Source of the DNA: Magnetaquicoccus sp039908525
Lineage (GTDB): Bacteria; Pseudomonadota; Magnetococcia; Magnetococcales; Magnetaquicoccaceae
DNA: 64,000 nt
Assembly: GCA_039908525.1 (NCBI GenBank)
Contig: JAMOAY010000009.1
Coordinates: 1-64,000, forward strand
Reading direction: 5' to 3'
Shown: positions 55,901-64,000 of the stretch, in pieces
How the letters are laid out: each line of letters begins with the position of its first letter
Position numbering within the stretch: position 1 is the first letter of the stretch
Program-made: the position numbers and the translations under genes
Notes under the pieces: generated by a model
What the model was told of the DNA's origin: nothing
The model's input: only the letters and a program-made list of their open reading frames with translations
The model's database searches: none

Positions 55901-58900
55901 GTCAGGGAGGCGATCTGTGTTGTAATCAGACCACCCACCTGTGTGGTGGTCAGAGCGGCCATCTGGGTGGTGGTCAGTCCTCCCAACTGCGAGGTGGTCA
56001 ACACCTTGACCTGGGTGCTGGTAACACCGCTCACCTGGGTCGTCGTCAGAGATCCCACCTGGGTTGAGGTGAACCCCTTCACCTGCACCGTGCTCAGCAC
56101 ATTGAGGCTGGTGGATATCAGTCCCCCCACCTGCGTGGTGGTCAACGCGATGATCTGGGTGGTGGTCAGTCCCTGCACCTGGGTGGTGTTCAGGTTGGCC
56201 ATCTGGGTGGTGGTAAACCCGGACATCTGGTCCGTCGTCAGGATGCTGATCTGCGCACTGGTCAGACTGGCCATGTGGGTGGAGGTCAGCGAGGAGACCA
56301 GCGTGGAGGCCAGGGAAGAGACCTGGGTGGTGCTCAGGGCAGCGATCTGCGTCGTCGAGAGGGCGGGCAGCTGCGTGGTGGTCAAACCCTGAATCTGCGC
56401 CGTGCTCAGACCGCGGAGTTGGGTGCTGCCCAGATTGCTGACCTGGGTGGTGGTCAGGGCGTTGACCTGCGTGCTGGTCAGACCCTTGACCTGGGCCGTT
56501 GTCAAGGCGCCGATCAGGGTGCTGTTGAGGCCCGCCATCTGCGACGTGGTCAGGGAGAAGATCTGGGTGCTGAGCAGCCCGGTCACCTGCGTGGAGGAGA
56601 AAGCGACAATCTGTGTCGATGCCAAGCCACCCAGCACCGTGGTCGTCAATCCCATCACCTGGGCCGAGGAGAGCCCTCCCAGCTGGGTGTTGGCCAGGGC
56701 GCCGATCTGCGTCGACAGGAGCCCGCCCAGTTGGGTGGTGGTCAGTGCCGACAGCTGGCCGGAGACCAAACCATCCAGTTGTGTGTTGGCCAGATTGGCC
56801 AACTGCGCCGATGTCAGCCCGCTCAACTGGGTGTTGGCCAAGCCAACCAGACTGCCGGAGGTCAGGGTATCCAGTTGGGTATCGGCCAGGGTCTTGAGTT
56901 GTGCTGCCGCCAAGCCATCCAGTTGGGTGTTGGCCAGGCTGCCAAACTGCGCCGAGGTCAGTCCGTCCAATTGGCTGCCGGCCAGGGTGACCAGATTGAC
57001 CGAGGTCAAGCCATCCAGTTGGGTATTGGCCAGGCTGCCGAGCTGCGCCGAAGTCAGCCCGTCCAATTGGCTGCCGGCCAGTGAGACCAGATGGGTTGAT
57101 GACAAACCATCCAACTGGGTGCTGGCCAGGGAACCTATTTGGGCGGAGGTCAGTCCATCCAGTTGGGTGGCGAACAAGGTCACCAGTTGGCCGGATATCA
57201 ATCCATCCAACTGGGTGGTGGCCAAGGTTTTCAATTGGATGGAGGACAGACCATCCAGCTGGGTGCCGGCCAGGGTGCCCAGTTGCCCCGACATCAAACC
57301 GTCCAGCTGGGTGCCGGACAGGGTGATCAGGTTGATCGAGGTCAGGCTGTCCAGCTGTGTGCCCGCCAGGGTGCCCAGTACGGTCGAGGTCAGACCATCC
57401 AGCTGGGTGGAGGCCAGGGTGGCCAGATTGACCGATGTCAGGCTGTCCAGCTGTGTGCCCGTCAGGGATTTCAGGTGGATCGAGGTCAAACCATCCAACT
57501 GGGTGGCCGCCAGGGTAGCCAGAATGGTCGAGGTCAGACCATCCAATTGGGTCCCCGACAGGGTGGCCAGGGCAGCCGATGTCAGGCCGTCCAACTGGGT
57601 GGAGGACAAACTGGCCAGATTGACCGAATCCAGGCCATCCAGCTGTGTACCCACCAGAGAGATCATCTGAATCGATGTCAAACCATCCAATTGGGTGCTC
57701 GCCAGATTGGCCAGATTTCTGGAAACCAAACCATCCAGCTGGGTACCGGCCAGGGTGTTCAACTGGCCGGAAAAGAGACCATCCAATTGAGTGGCGGACA
57801 GGGAGGCCAGATAGGTCGATCCCAGCGCATCCAACTGGGTGCCTGCCAGAGTGACCAACGTGGTGGACAGCATGCCATCCAGCTGGGTGCCCGCCAGGGA
57901 TCCCAACTGGGCGGAGGTCAGAGCATCCAGCTGTGTACCCACCAGGGTGCCCAGCTGCACGGAGGTCAGCCCATCCAGCTGGGTGGTGGCCAGGGTGAGC
58001 AGCTGGATGGAGGAGAGACCGTCCAACTGGGTGCCGGCCAAGGTTTTGAACGGAACGGAGGTCAAACCATCCAGCTGTGTGCCTGCCAGACTGAGCAATT
58101 GCACCGACGAGAGACCATCCAACTGGGTGCCGGCGAGCGAGGAGAGGGTGGTGGAGGTCAAACCATCCAGCTGCGTGCTGGCCAGGGAGATCAAGGTAAT
58201 GGATATCAATCCATCCAGCTGGGTGCTCGCCAGGGCAACCAGGGCGCTCGAGACCAGGCTATCCAACTGGGTGGCGGCCAGGGTGACGAGTTGGAGCGAA
58301 CCCAAACCATCCAGTTGGGTGTTGGCCAGGGTGGCCAGGGTTCCGGACAGCAGACTGTCCAACTGGGTTCCCGCCAGAGTGATCAGAGTGGACGAGGTCA
58401 AGACATCCAACTGGGTGCTGGCCATGGCAGAGAGAGCTGTCGACAGCAGGCTGTCCATCTGCGTGCCAACCAGGGTGGCGAGTTGCAACGAACCGAGCCC
58501 GTCCAGTTGTGTGCTGGCCAGGGAGGCCAATGCTGTGGAACCCAGGCCATCCAACTGAGTGCCTGCCAGGGTGGAAAGGGCCATGGAGGCCAACCCGTCC
58601 AGTTGGGTGGTGGCCAGGGCGATCAGGGCAGTAGAAGTCAACGCATCCAGCTGGGTGCCCGCCAGGGTGTAAAGGGTGGCCGAGGCCAGCCCGTCCATCT
58701 GGGTGTTGGCCAGGGCAGAGAGTGCGGTGGACGCCAGACTGTCCAGCTGGGTACCCGCCAGGGTGGAGAAAAGCGTGGATGTCAGCCCATCCAGCTGGGT
58801 ATTTGCCAAAGCAGCCAGAGTGGTCGAGAGCAGGCTGTCCAGCTGCGTACCCGTCAGGGAATAGAGACCGGCCGATGTCAAACCATCCATCTGGGTGCTG

Positions 58901-61900
58901 GCCAGAGCGGCCAGAGTGGCGGAGAGCAGGCTATCCAGTTGGGTGCCCGCCAACGTTGAGAGAGCAACCGACCCCAGGCCATCCAGTTGGGTGTTGGCCA
59001 GGGAGGAGAGAGTCGTGGAGACGATTCCATCCAATTGGGTTCCTGCCAGTGCGGCAAGCGCCACCGACCCCATGATATCCAATTGGGTGTTGGCCAGAGC
59101 GGCCAAACCGGTGGAGACCAGATTGTCCAGTTGGGTTCCTGCCAACGATGCCAGAGCGGTTGAGCCAAGGCCATCCAGCTGGGTACCGGCCAGTGCAATC
59201 AGGGCTGTGGATGTCAGACCGTCCAACTGGGTACCGGCCAGCGTGAACAGCTGCAGTGATCCCATGCCATCCAGCTGGGTGCTGGCCAGCACAGTCAGGG
59301 CAGAGGAGAGCAGGCTGTCCAGCTGAGTCCCGGCCAGGGTGGCAAGCTGCAGTGATCCCATGCCATCCAGCTGGGTGTTGGCCAGCGTCGCCAACGTTGT
59401 GGAGACCATGCTGTCCAACTGGGTTCCGGCCAGCGTGGAGAGAACAGCCGAAACGAAACCGTCCAATTGTGTGCTGGCCAGGGAAGAGAGAGCGGTCGAA
59501 ACCAACCCATCCAACTGGGTACCGGCCAGGGTGGCCAAGGTGGCCGAGAGCAGGCTGTCCAACTGGGTGTTCGCCAGTGTGGAGAGCGAGGTTGACAACA
59601 TGCCATCCAGTTGGGTTCCGGCCAGGGTGGCCAGGGTGGCCGAGAGCAGGCTGTCCAGTTGCGTGCCCGCCAGGGTTGCCAGGGAGATGGAGCCCAGTCC
59701 GTCCAGTTGGGTGCTGGCCAGGGTGGCCAGGGTGGCCGAGAGCAGGATATCCAGCTGCGTACCCGCCAGGGTCGCCAGGGAGGTGGAGGTCAGTCCATCC
59801 AGTTGGGTGCTGGCCAGGGTGGCCAGGGTGGTCGAAAGCAGGCTGTCCAGCTGGGTGCCCGCCAACGTGGCGAGGGTTGTCGATGTCAAGCCATCCAGCT
59901 GGGTATTGGCCAAGGTGGCAAACGTCGTAGAGATCAGGCCATCCAGTTGGGTACCCGCCAACGCGAAGAGGGCAGACGAAGCCAATCCGTCCAGTTGGGT
60001 AGTCGCCAGGGAGGCCAGGGTAGCCGAGAGCAGACTGTCCAACTGGGTCGTCGCCAACGTCAAAATGGCCGATGAGACCAACCCGTCCAGCTGGGTGGTG
60101 GCCAGAGCCGCCAGGGTAGCCGAGAGCAGACTGTCCAGTTGGGTGCCCGCCAGGGTGGCGATGGCCGTTGAAGTCAAGCCATCCATCTGGGTTCCGGCCA
60201 AGCTGGCCAGGGTGGCAGAGAGCAGGCTATCCAGCTGGGTTCCGGCCAACGTTGAAAGGACCGCCGATGTCATCCCATCCAACTGGGTGGTGGCCAGTGC
60301 TGCCAGGGTGGTGGAGAGCAGGCTGTCCAACTGGGTACCTGCCAGGGTGGCGATGCTCGTCGACACCAGACCATCCAATTGGGTGGTGGCCAGTGTTGCC
60401 AGGGTGGCGGAGAGCAGGCTGTCCAACTGGGTACCGGCCAGCGTCGAGAGTGCCGTCGAGGCCAGCCCGTCCAGTTGGGTGGTAGCCAGTGTTGCCAGGG
60501 TGGCGGAGAGCAGGCTGTCCAACTGGGTGCCGGCCAGCGTCAAGAGTGCCGCCGATGTCAACCCGTCCAGTTGGGTGGTGGCCATTGCTGCCAGGGTCGC
60601 GGAGAGCAGGCTGTCCAGTTGGGTGCCGGCCAGCGTCGAGAGCGCCGCCGAGGTCAACCCGTCCAACTGGGTGGTGGCCAGCGCCGCCAGGGTGGCGGAG
60701 AGCAGGCTGTCCAACTGGGTACCCGCCAGGGTGGCCAGCTGCAGGGAAGCCAATCCATCCAGTTGGGTGGTGGCCAAGGCGGCCAAGGCGCTGGAGAGCA
60801 GATTGTCCAGCTGTGTATCCGCCAGAGTGGTCAGTTGGAGAGAGCTCATGCCGTCCAACTGGGTGCTGGCCAGGGCAGACAGCTGGGCGGAGAGCAGGCC
60901 GTCCAACTGGGTGCCCGCCAGGGTGACCAGCACGCCGGAGAGCAGTGTGTCCAGCTGGGTGTTCGCCAGCGAAGAGAGAGCCGTCGAAGTCAACCCGTCC
61001 AACTGGGTGGTGGCCAGTGCCGCCAGAGTGGCGGAGAGCAGGCTGTCCAGTTGGGTGCTCGCCAGGGTGGAAAGCGACAGAGATGCCAAGCCATCCAGTT
61101 GGGTGGTCGCCAAAGAGGCCAGGGCTGCAGAGAGCAGGCTGTCCAGCTGGGTGCTCGCCAGTGTGAAAAGGGCTGTCGAGACCAAGCCATCCAACTGTGT
61201 GGTCGCCAAAGAGGCCAGGGCCGCAGAGAGCAGGCTGTCCAACTGGGTGGATGCCAGGGATGCCAGGGCCACCGAGGTCAGGCCATCCAGCTGTGTGGTC
61301 GCCAGGGTGGCCAAGGTCGTGGAGAGCAGGCTGTCCAACTGGGTGCCGGCCAGGGATGCCAGGGCCGCCGAGGTCAAGCCATCCAGCTGTGTGGTCGCCA
61401 GGGTGGCCAGGGTGGCGGAGAGCAGGCTGTCCAACTGGGTGGATGCCAGGGATGCCAGGGCCGTCGAGGTCAAGCCATCCAGCTGTGTGGTCGCCAGAGA
61501 GGCCAGGGTGGCGGAGAGCAGGCTGTCCAGCTGGGTACCCGCCAGCGTGAAGATCTGCATGGAGGCCAGACCATCCAACTGGGTGGTGGCCAGGGCTGCC
61601 AGAGCGCTGGAAAGCAGAGCGTCCAACTGGGTGCCGGCCAGCGTGGTCAACTGCGTCGAACTCATGCCATCCAACTGGGTGGTGGCCAGGGCGGTCAGCG
61701 CGCTGGAGAGTAGACCATCCAATTGTGTCCCCGCCAAGGTAACCAATGTACTGGAGAGCAGGCTGTCCAGTTGGGTAGTGGCCAGGGTGGCGAGTTGCGC
61801 GGAGTAGAGCCCATCCAGTTGGGTGGTTGCCAGGCTGGCCAAGGTGGCGGAGAGCAGGCTGTCCAGTTGGGTGGTGGCCAGGGTGGCGAGTTGCGCGGAG

Positions 61901-62712
61901 TAGAGCCCATCCAGTTGGGTGGTTGCCAGGCTGGCCAAGGTGGCGGAGAGCAGGCTGTCCAGTTGGGTAGTGGCCAGGGTGGCGAGTTGCGCGGAGTAGA
62001 GCCCATCCAGTTGGGTGGTTGCCAGGCTGGCCAAGGTGGCGGAGAGCAGGCTGTCCAGCTGGGTGGTGGCCAGGGTGGCGAGTTGCGCGGAGTAGAGCCC
62101 ATCCAGTTGGGTGGTGGCCAGGGCCGCCAGGGTGGCGGAGAGCAGGCTGTCCAGTTGGGTACTGGCCAGGGTGGACAACTGGGCGGAGTAGAGCCCGTCT
62201 AACTGGGTGGTGGCCAGGGCCGCCAGGGTGGCGGAGAGCAGGCTGTCCAGTTGGGTACTGGCCAGGGTGGACAACTGAGCGGAGTAGAGCCCATCCAGCT
62301 GGGTGGTGGCCAGGGCCGCCAGGGTGGCGGAGAGCAGGCTGTCCAGCTGGGTACCGGCCAGGGTGGAAAGTTGCGCGGAGTAGAGCCCATCCAACTGGGT
62401 GCTTGCCAGGGCGGCCAGGGCTGTAGAGATCAGCTTGTCCAACTGGGTGCCGGCCAGGGTGGACAACTGAGCGGAGTAGAGTCCATCCAGCTGGGTGCTT
62501 GCCAGGGCGGCCAGGGCGGCTGATGCCAAGCCATCCAGCTGCGTACTGGCCAGGGTCATCAACCCTGTCGAGCTCAAACCATCCAACTGGGTACTCACCA
62601 GGCTGGCCAGTGTCGTCGACGCCAGGATGTCCAGCTGCGTGCTGACCAGTCCCGACAGAGTCGTCGATGCCATGGAGGTGAAATCACTGGCTGCGTAAGT
62701 GGTCGTACTCAT
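52924..62712 (-). CDS. Giant octapeptide-repeat protein
   Basis: A 3262-residue protein, the dominant unknown of the window. Apart from about ten N-terminal residues and the last 20-30, it is made of roughly 400 octapeptides of the pattern Leu-x-(Ser/Thr)-(x)-Gln/Thr-(Leu/Ile/Val)-x-x. The N-terminal half uses mostly LASTQLDG and LLSATLAA pairs, rich in Asp and with 16- and 32-residue higher-order periods. The C-terminal half uses LTTTQVSG and LTSAQIKG. I saw no Cys or Trp, and very few Arg, His or Pro. No signal peptide or membrane helix is visible. S/T-x-x-Q capping boxes suggest short helices stacking as a solenoid (inference). The family is not recognised. A surface fibre or adhesin role is plausible but unproven. 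Confidence 0.85.
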   Translation of the reverse strand: MSTTTYAASDFTSMASTTLSGLVSTQLDILASTTLASLVSTQLDGLSSTGLMTLASTQLDGLASAALAALASTQLDGLYSAQLSTLAGTQLDKLISTALAALASTQLDGLYSAQLSTLAGTQLDSLLSATLAALATTQLDGLYSAQLSTLASTQLDSLLSATLAALATTQLDGLYSAQLSTLASTQLDSLLSATLAALATTQLDGLYSAQLATLATTQLDSLLSATLASLATTQLDGLYSAQLATLATTQLDSLLSATLASLATTQLDGLYSAQLATLATTQLDSLLSATLASLATTQLDGLYSAQLATLATTQLDSLLSSTLVTLAGTQLDGLLSSALTALATTQLDGMSSTQLTTLAGTQLDALLSSALAALATTQLDGLASMQIFTLAGTQLDSLLSATLASLATTQLDGLTSTALASLASTQLDSLLSATLATLATTQLDGLTSAALASLAGTQLDSLLSTTLATLATTQLDGLTSVALASLASTQLDSLLSAALASLATTQLDGLVSTALFTLASTQLDSLLSAALASLATTQLDGLASLSLSTLASTQLDSLLSATLAALATTQLDGLTSTALSSLANTQLDTLLSGVLVTLAGTQLDGLLSAQLSALASTQLDGMSSLQLTTLADTQLDNLLSSALAALATTQLDGLASLQLATLAGTQLDSLLSATLAALATTQLDGLTSAALSTLAGTQLDSLLSATLAAMATTQLDGLTSAALLTLAGTQLDSLLSATLATLATTQLDGLASTALSTLAGTQLDSLLSATLATLATTQLDGLVSTSIATLAGTQLDSLLSTTLAALATTQLDGMTSAVLSTLAGTQLDSLLSATLASLAGTQMDGLTSTAIATLAGTQLDSLLSATLAALATTQLDGLVSSAILTLATTQLDSLLSATLASLATTQLDGLASSALFALAGTQLDGLISTTFATLANTQLDGLTSTTLATLAGTQLDSLLSTTLATLASTQLDGLTSTSLATLAGTQLDILLSATLATLASTQLDGLGSISLATLAGTQLDSLLSATLATLAGTQLDGMLSTSLSTLANTQLDSLLSATLATLAGTQLDGLVSTALSSLASTQLDGFVSAVLSTLAGTQLDSMVSTTLATLANTQLDGMGSLQLATLAGTQLDSLLSSALTVLASTQLDGMGSLQLFTLAGTQLDGLTSTALIALAGTQLDGLGSTALASLAGTQLDNLVSTGLAALANTQLDIMGSVALAALAGTQLDGIVSTTLSSLANTQLDGLGSVALSTLAGTQLDSLLSATLAALASTQMDGLTSAGLYSLTGTQLDSLLSTTLAALANTQLDGLTSTLFSTLAGTQLDSLASTALSALANTQMDGLASATLYTLAGTQLDALTSTALIALATTQLDGLASMALSTLAGTQLDGLGSTALASLASTQLDGLGSLQLATLVGTQMDSLLSTALSAMASTQLDVLTSSTLITLAGTQLDSLLSGTLATLANTQLDGLGSLQLVTLAATQLDSLVSSALVALASTQLDGLISITLISLASTQLDGLTSTTLSSLAGTQLDGLSSVQLLSLAGTQLDGLTSVPFKTLAGTQLDGLSSIQLLTLATTQLDGLTSVQLGTLVGTQLDALTSAQLGSLAGTQLDGMLSTTLVTLAGTQLDALGSTYLASLSATQLDGLFSGQLNTLAGTQLDGLVSRNLANLASTQLDGLTSIQMISLVGTQLDGLDSVNLASLSSTQLDGLTSAALATLSGTQLDGLTSTILATLAATQLDGLTSIHLKSLTGTQLDSLTSVNLATLASTQLDGLTSTVLGTLAGTQLDSLTSINLITLSGTQLDGLMSGQLGTLAGTQLDGLSSIQLKTLATTQLDGLISGQLVTLFATQLDGLTSAQIGSLASTQLDGLSSTHLVSLAGSQLDGLTSAQLGSLANTQLDGLTSVNLVTLAGSQLDGLTSAQFGSLANTQLDGLAAAQLKTLADTQLDTLTSGSLVGLANTQLSGLTSAQLANLANTQLDGLVSGQLSALTTTQLGGLLSTQIGALANTQLGGLSSAQVMGLTTTVLGGLASTQIVAFSSTQVTGLLSTQIFSLTTSQMAGLNSTLIGALTTAQVKGLTSTQVNALTTTQVSNLGSTQLRGLSTAQIQGLTTTQLPALSTTQIAALSTTQVSSLASTLVSSLTSTHMASLTSAQISILTTDQMSGFTTTQMANLNTTQVQGLTTTQIIALTTTQVGGLISTSLNVLSTVQVKGFTSTQVGSLTTTQVSGVTSTQVKVLTTSQLGGLTTTQMAALTTTQVGGLITTQIASLTTTQVSGLVTTEISSLSSQQVRGLTSLHLAVLTTTQMSALNSTLIGSLFTTQVTGLTTTQIAALSTLQIGGLSSAQIQAFSTSQATGLESTDINVLSTLQILGLTSAQMTVLSTTQMAGLGTTQIGALKSTQIKGLVTTQLAAMTTTQISGLTSVQMKALATEQIIGLTTTQITSLNTTQVGGLTSTQIVVLVTTQVGGLNTTNLASLSTLQIKGLTSDQVNSLTTTQVSSIEVTDIKVLTTAQIAGLTTTQIAILNSTQVSGMSSTQIRSLSTTQMVGLVSTDISVLTTLQAKGLTSAQLAALTTTQLGGLQSTVLSALGSSLIKGMDSTQISSLTTTQVSSLASSHIKALSTEQVLGLNKTQMAALTSLQVKGLSTLQIAALTTTQVSGLESTNIKSLSTAQIKGFDSTQLGVLTTTQVSGLGSELIKAMTTAQLPGFTTTQIEILSSAQTAGLTTALIASMTTTQVGGLGSTFISALSATQMKGFTSDQIMGFTTTQVSSLASTRVSSLTVKQMLGFTTTQIAALTTSQVAALGTLQLKSLSVDQIVGMETTDVAALTTVQIKALTALQVAALTTTQVMGLESTDVAVLLAVQVRSLSSTQISAMTATQINALTGLQLKTLTTGQVEGFSTTQIAALTTTQVSALLTAQLNALSVAQLGSLSTADINALTSIQAKGLNSTQISSMTTTQVSALTTTQLKALTVVQVKGLSTAQLAQLSTDQVLGLTSAQLAALTTDQVVGLGSTDFSVLTASQIKGLTTEQLGVLTTAQFSSMGTTQIAGLSTRQIKALTTDQLINLSTGQASGLTVAQISALNVAQVPGLESTDIAAFSTTQVRGLTSAQIAALTVNQMGGLGSAALAALSAAQMKGFTADQIAGLSTASQFGGLTSAQIKGLTTVQEGALTTQQINALTSGQVIGLTAAQIKALDDSQVAALSNNISNLTVAQVKGFEAGDFDILKSSIGSFTQDQVTAMTKDQKTAYKSAGGTLTT
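61797..62564 (-). repeat. 96-bp tandem array within the giant gene
   Basis: Units begin at 61797, 61893, 61989, 62085, 62181, 62277, 62373 and 62469, giving eight 96-bp copies (32 residues, four octapeptides). The first four are nearly identical and later ones diverge. Outside this stretch 48-bp and 24-bp periods dominate. Homogenisation is therefore strongest near the 5' end of the gene. Confidence 0.92.
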
Positions 62713-63341
62713 AATCTATTAAACCCCTTCTAGGACATCCTGAAGCCCAGTTGCGCGAGAAAATTTCCGAATGCTGAACATCCGCATCTGCACGAATTCA
62801 AGGCAGACCAAAAGGCGGAATCGGCTCGGGATTCCCCTGGTTGTTCTGTCTCAATCATTCCATGTTTTTGGTAAAGGTCTGCCGTTTCCCACCTTGCGCG
62901 CCAAGCGCCTGCCTGAAGGCGCGCCCCTCCCACAGGGATCAAGCTAACACACAGCCTTCCATCGAATCAACTGAATTCGGCACGCGGCACAACACCCCCA
63001 CCACTCCATGATGCCAAAATTCCTGGCGGAATTGCAATGGTTGGTGGAGAGGTTGGATGCGTGGTCGCCATATTTGAACAGTCCTTTGCCCGTTTGGCGG
63101 AAGCCTGCTCACCCTGCACGCCCCCCCTCTGTTATCGGCAGATTGCCGACCGGGCTTGAATAACTTGTTGGAGATGGGTTTGAACTGGGAACAATATGAG
63201 CTAAACTGGCCTTTGTACGGGGCGGGGGCGTCATGCCACTCTCCTGACCGGTTTGGCAGTTGAAAGGCCGTATTCTGCTGCCCTGTAGGTGGGCCCCGTG
63301 GGCTCACGCCCGATGCTTCAGCGGTAATCAAGGAGTTTTAT
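62713..63341. other. Divergent intergenic region upstream of the giant gene
   Basis: A 629-bp gap between the giant minus-strand gene and the plus-strand membrane protein. The minus side should hold the giant gene's promoter; an AAGGGG ribosome-like site lies about 11 bases before its ATG. An inverted repeat, GCGCCT (62905-62910) with AGGCGC (62917-62922), could form a hairpin. A 51-codon frame (63008-63163, plus) has no ribosome site or recognisable product. I see no other gene. Confidence 0.5.
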
Positions 63342-64000
63342 ATGTTGCCTGGCGGTGGATTGCACATTGATCAAGCCCCCCCTTTGAACATCCCTTTCCG
63401 GTTTTTTGCCACCGGGCCTTTGTTCCTGATCCTCTGCGGATTCTGGCTGGCGTTCGGGGGAAACAGTCTGCTGCACGCTCCTCTGCAGGGGGAGAGTGTG
63501 GCGATGGCTCACCTGCTGACCCTGGGTTGGGTGGCGACGGTCATGTTCGGAGCCATGTATCAGATGATCCCGGTCCTGGGAGGAGGTCCGGTGCCCTGGT
63601 CGAAAGGATGTCGCTGGGTCCACATGTTGTGGATCATCGGCGTCCTGGGTCTTGTGCTGGAGGTGGGGCTGCACCTGCATCGCTGGCTGTTGCTGGTGGC
63701 CAGCGTCAGCCTGACCGGGGCATTGACCCTGTTTATTGTACCAGTCAGCGTGGCCCTCATCCGAGCACCGGTGGTCCATCCCACCCTGTGGGCCATGCGC
63801 CTCGCTGTGCTCAGTCTGCTGGCCGTGTTGACCATGGGCATGATCTTTTTGGGAGAGTACGCCCACGGCTTTTTGGCCATGGACCGGCAGGCCATGTTGG
63901 GCGCCCATCTGGTCTGGGGTCTGTTTGGCTGGGTAGGCACCTTGATCATCGGGGTCTCTTTTCATGTGTTGCCCATGTTTTATCTGATGCCCCCGTTCCC
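63342..64000 (+). CDS. Multipass membrane protein, heme-copper oxidase-like or NnrS-like (3' end missing)
   Basis: I translated this frame directly: 219 codons from an ATG with AAGGAG nine bases upstream, running off the window without a stop. At least six hydrophobic helices are present. Conserved-looking His residues fall in MAHLLTLGWVATVMFGAMYQMIPV, LHLHRWLLLV and LGAHLVWGLFGWVGTLIIGVSFHVLPMFY. The H-x-x-x-L-G-W and G-x-x-Y/F-H/Q-x-x-P pattern recalls CcoN-related and NnrS membrane proteins, which bind heme or copper. Exact family and function need the full gene. Confidence 0.7.
   Translation, partial: MLPGGGLHIDQAPPLNIPFRFFATGPLFLILCGFWLAFGGNSLLHAPLQGESVAMAHLLTLGWVATVMFGAMYQMIPVLGGGPVPWSKGCRWVHMLWIIGVLGLVLEVGLHLHRWLLLVASVSLTGALTLFIVPVSVALIRAPVVHPTLWAMRLAVLSLLAVLTMGMIFLGEYAHGFLAMDRQAMLGAHLVWGLFGWVGTLIIGVSFHVLPMFYLMPPF

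Noticed and set aside
57139..61807. Long plus-strand open frames (for example 57139-58959, 59339-61807 and 56402-57670) opposite the giant gene
   Set aside because: The 24-bp repeat period is a multiple of three, so any stop-free frame stays open. The translations are low-complexity Arg/Ser/Pro or Gln/Gly mirror images with no ribosome sites.
62939..63331. 130-codon minus-strand frame in the intergenic region before the membrane protein
   Set aside because: It has no ribosome site and no recognisable composition or domain, and it abuts the ribosome site region of the plus-strand gene.

Overview
The window is a dense, GC-rich bacterial chromosome segment with short intergenic gaps, many ATGA or TGATG gene overlaps and clear Shine-Dalgarno sites. 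The gene content points to a motile Gram-negative Pseudomonadota. It has P- and L-ring flagellar genes with a sigma54-type promoter, many PAS, GGDEF, EAL, HD-GYP and hybrid-kinase genes, RTX and giant repeat proteins, and the order ilvB-ilvH-ilvC-psd-pssA. A magnetotactic-coccus-like (Magnetococcales) or related proteobacterium is my best guess, but no magnetosome gene is present, so this is inference. No rRNA, tRNA, CRISPR array or insertion sequence was recognised.

Layout. 1-2.8 kb: the 3' part of an RTX calcium-binding exoprotein with a PPET-repeat stalk, ending at a strong terminator. 2.9-6.4 kb: a PDC-GAF-HD-GYP c-di-GMP phosphodiesterase and a DUF4337-like membrane protein. 6.4-11.0 kb (minus): a signalling block with a hybrid histidine kinase carrying a pseudo-receiver, a small unknown protein, a PAS-GGDEF-EAL protein and a one-helix membrane peptide. 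11.2-18.8 kb: mutM (plus), then on the minus strand a CheY-like protein next to an unknown 1154-residue membrane protein, then typA and mazG. 19.2-25.2 kb (plus): flgF-flgG-flgA-flgH-flgI-flgJ-flgM-flgN-csrA behind a sigma54-type promoter. 25.2-30.3 kb (minus): a diguanylate cyclase, a three-gene envelope cluster (lipoprotein, small exported protein, SPOR protein), rlmB and cysS. 30.4-32.0 kb (plus): an aspartate-type aminotransferase and an acylphosphatase. 32.0-45.1 kb (minus): a solitary hicB with a truncated hicA, and the nudix - HD-GYP regulator - queA - tgt - yajC - secD - secF - unknown - receiver - ilvB - ilvH - ilvC - psd - pssA series. 45.4-52.2 kb (plus): a coiled-coil protein, a zinc-ribbon-like protein, a REC-PAS-kinase-REC-HPt phosphorelay kinase, a REC-kinase, a hemerythrin-like protein and bioA. 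52.2-62.7 kb (minus): a PD-(D/E)XK-like coiled-coil protein and, upstream of it, a 3262-residue protein built almost wholly from octapeptide repeats. 63.3 kb to the end: the start of a multipass heme-copper-oxidase-like or NnrS-like membrane protein that runs off the window.

How it fits together. The housekeeping blocks (Sec translocase accessory, queuosine, branched-chain amino acid, phosphatidylethanolamine and flagellar genes) are conventional. The unusual material is the giant octapeptide-repeat gene and its nuclease-like neighbour, the unknown large membrane protein with a CheY-like partner, the HicA remnant, the pseudo-receiver kinase and the compact phosphorelay cluster with a degenerate hemerythrin-like protein.
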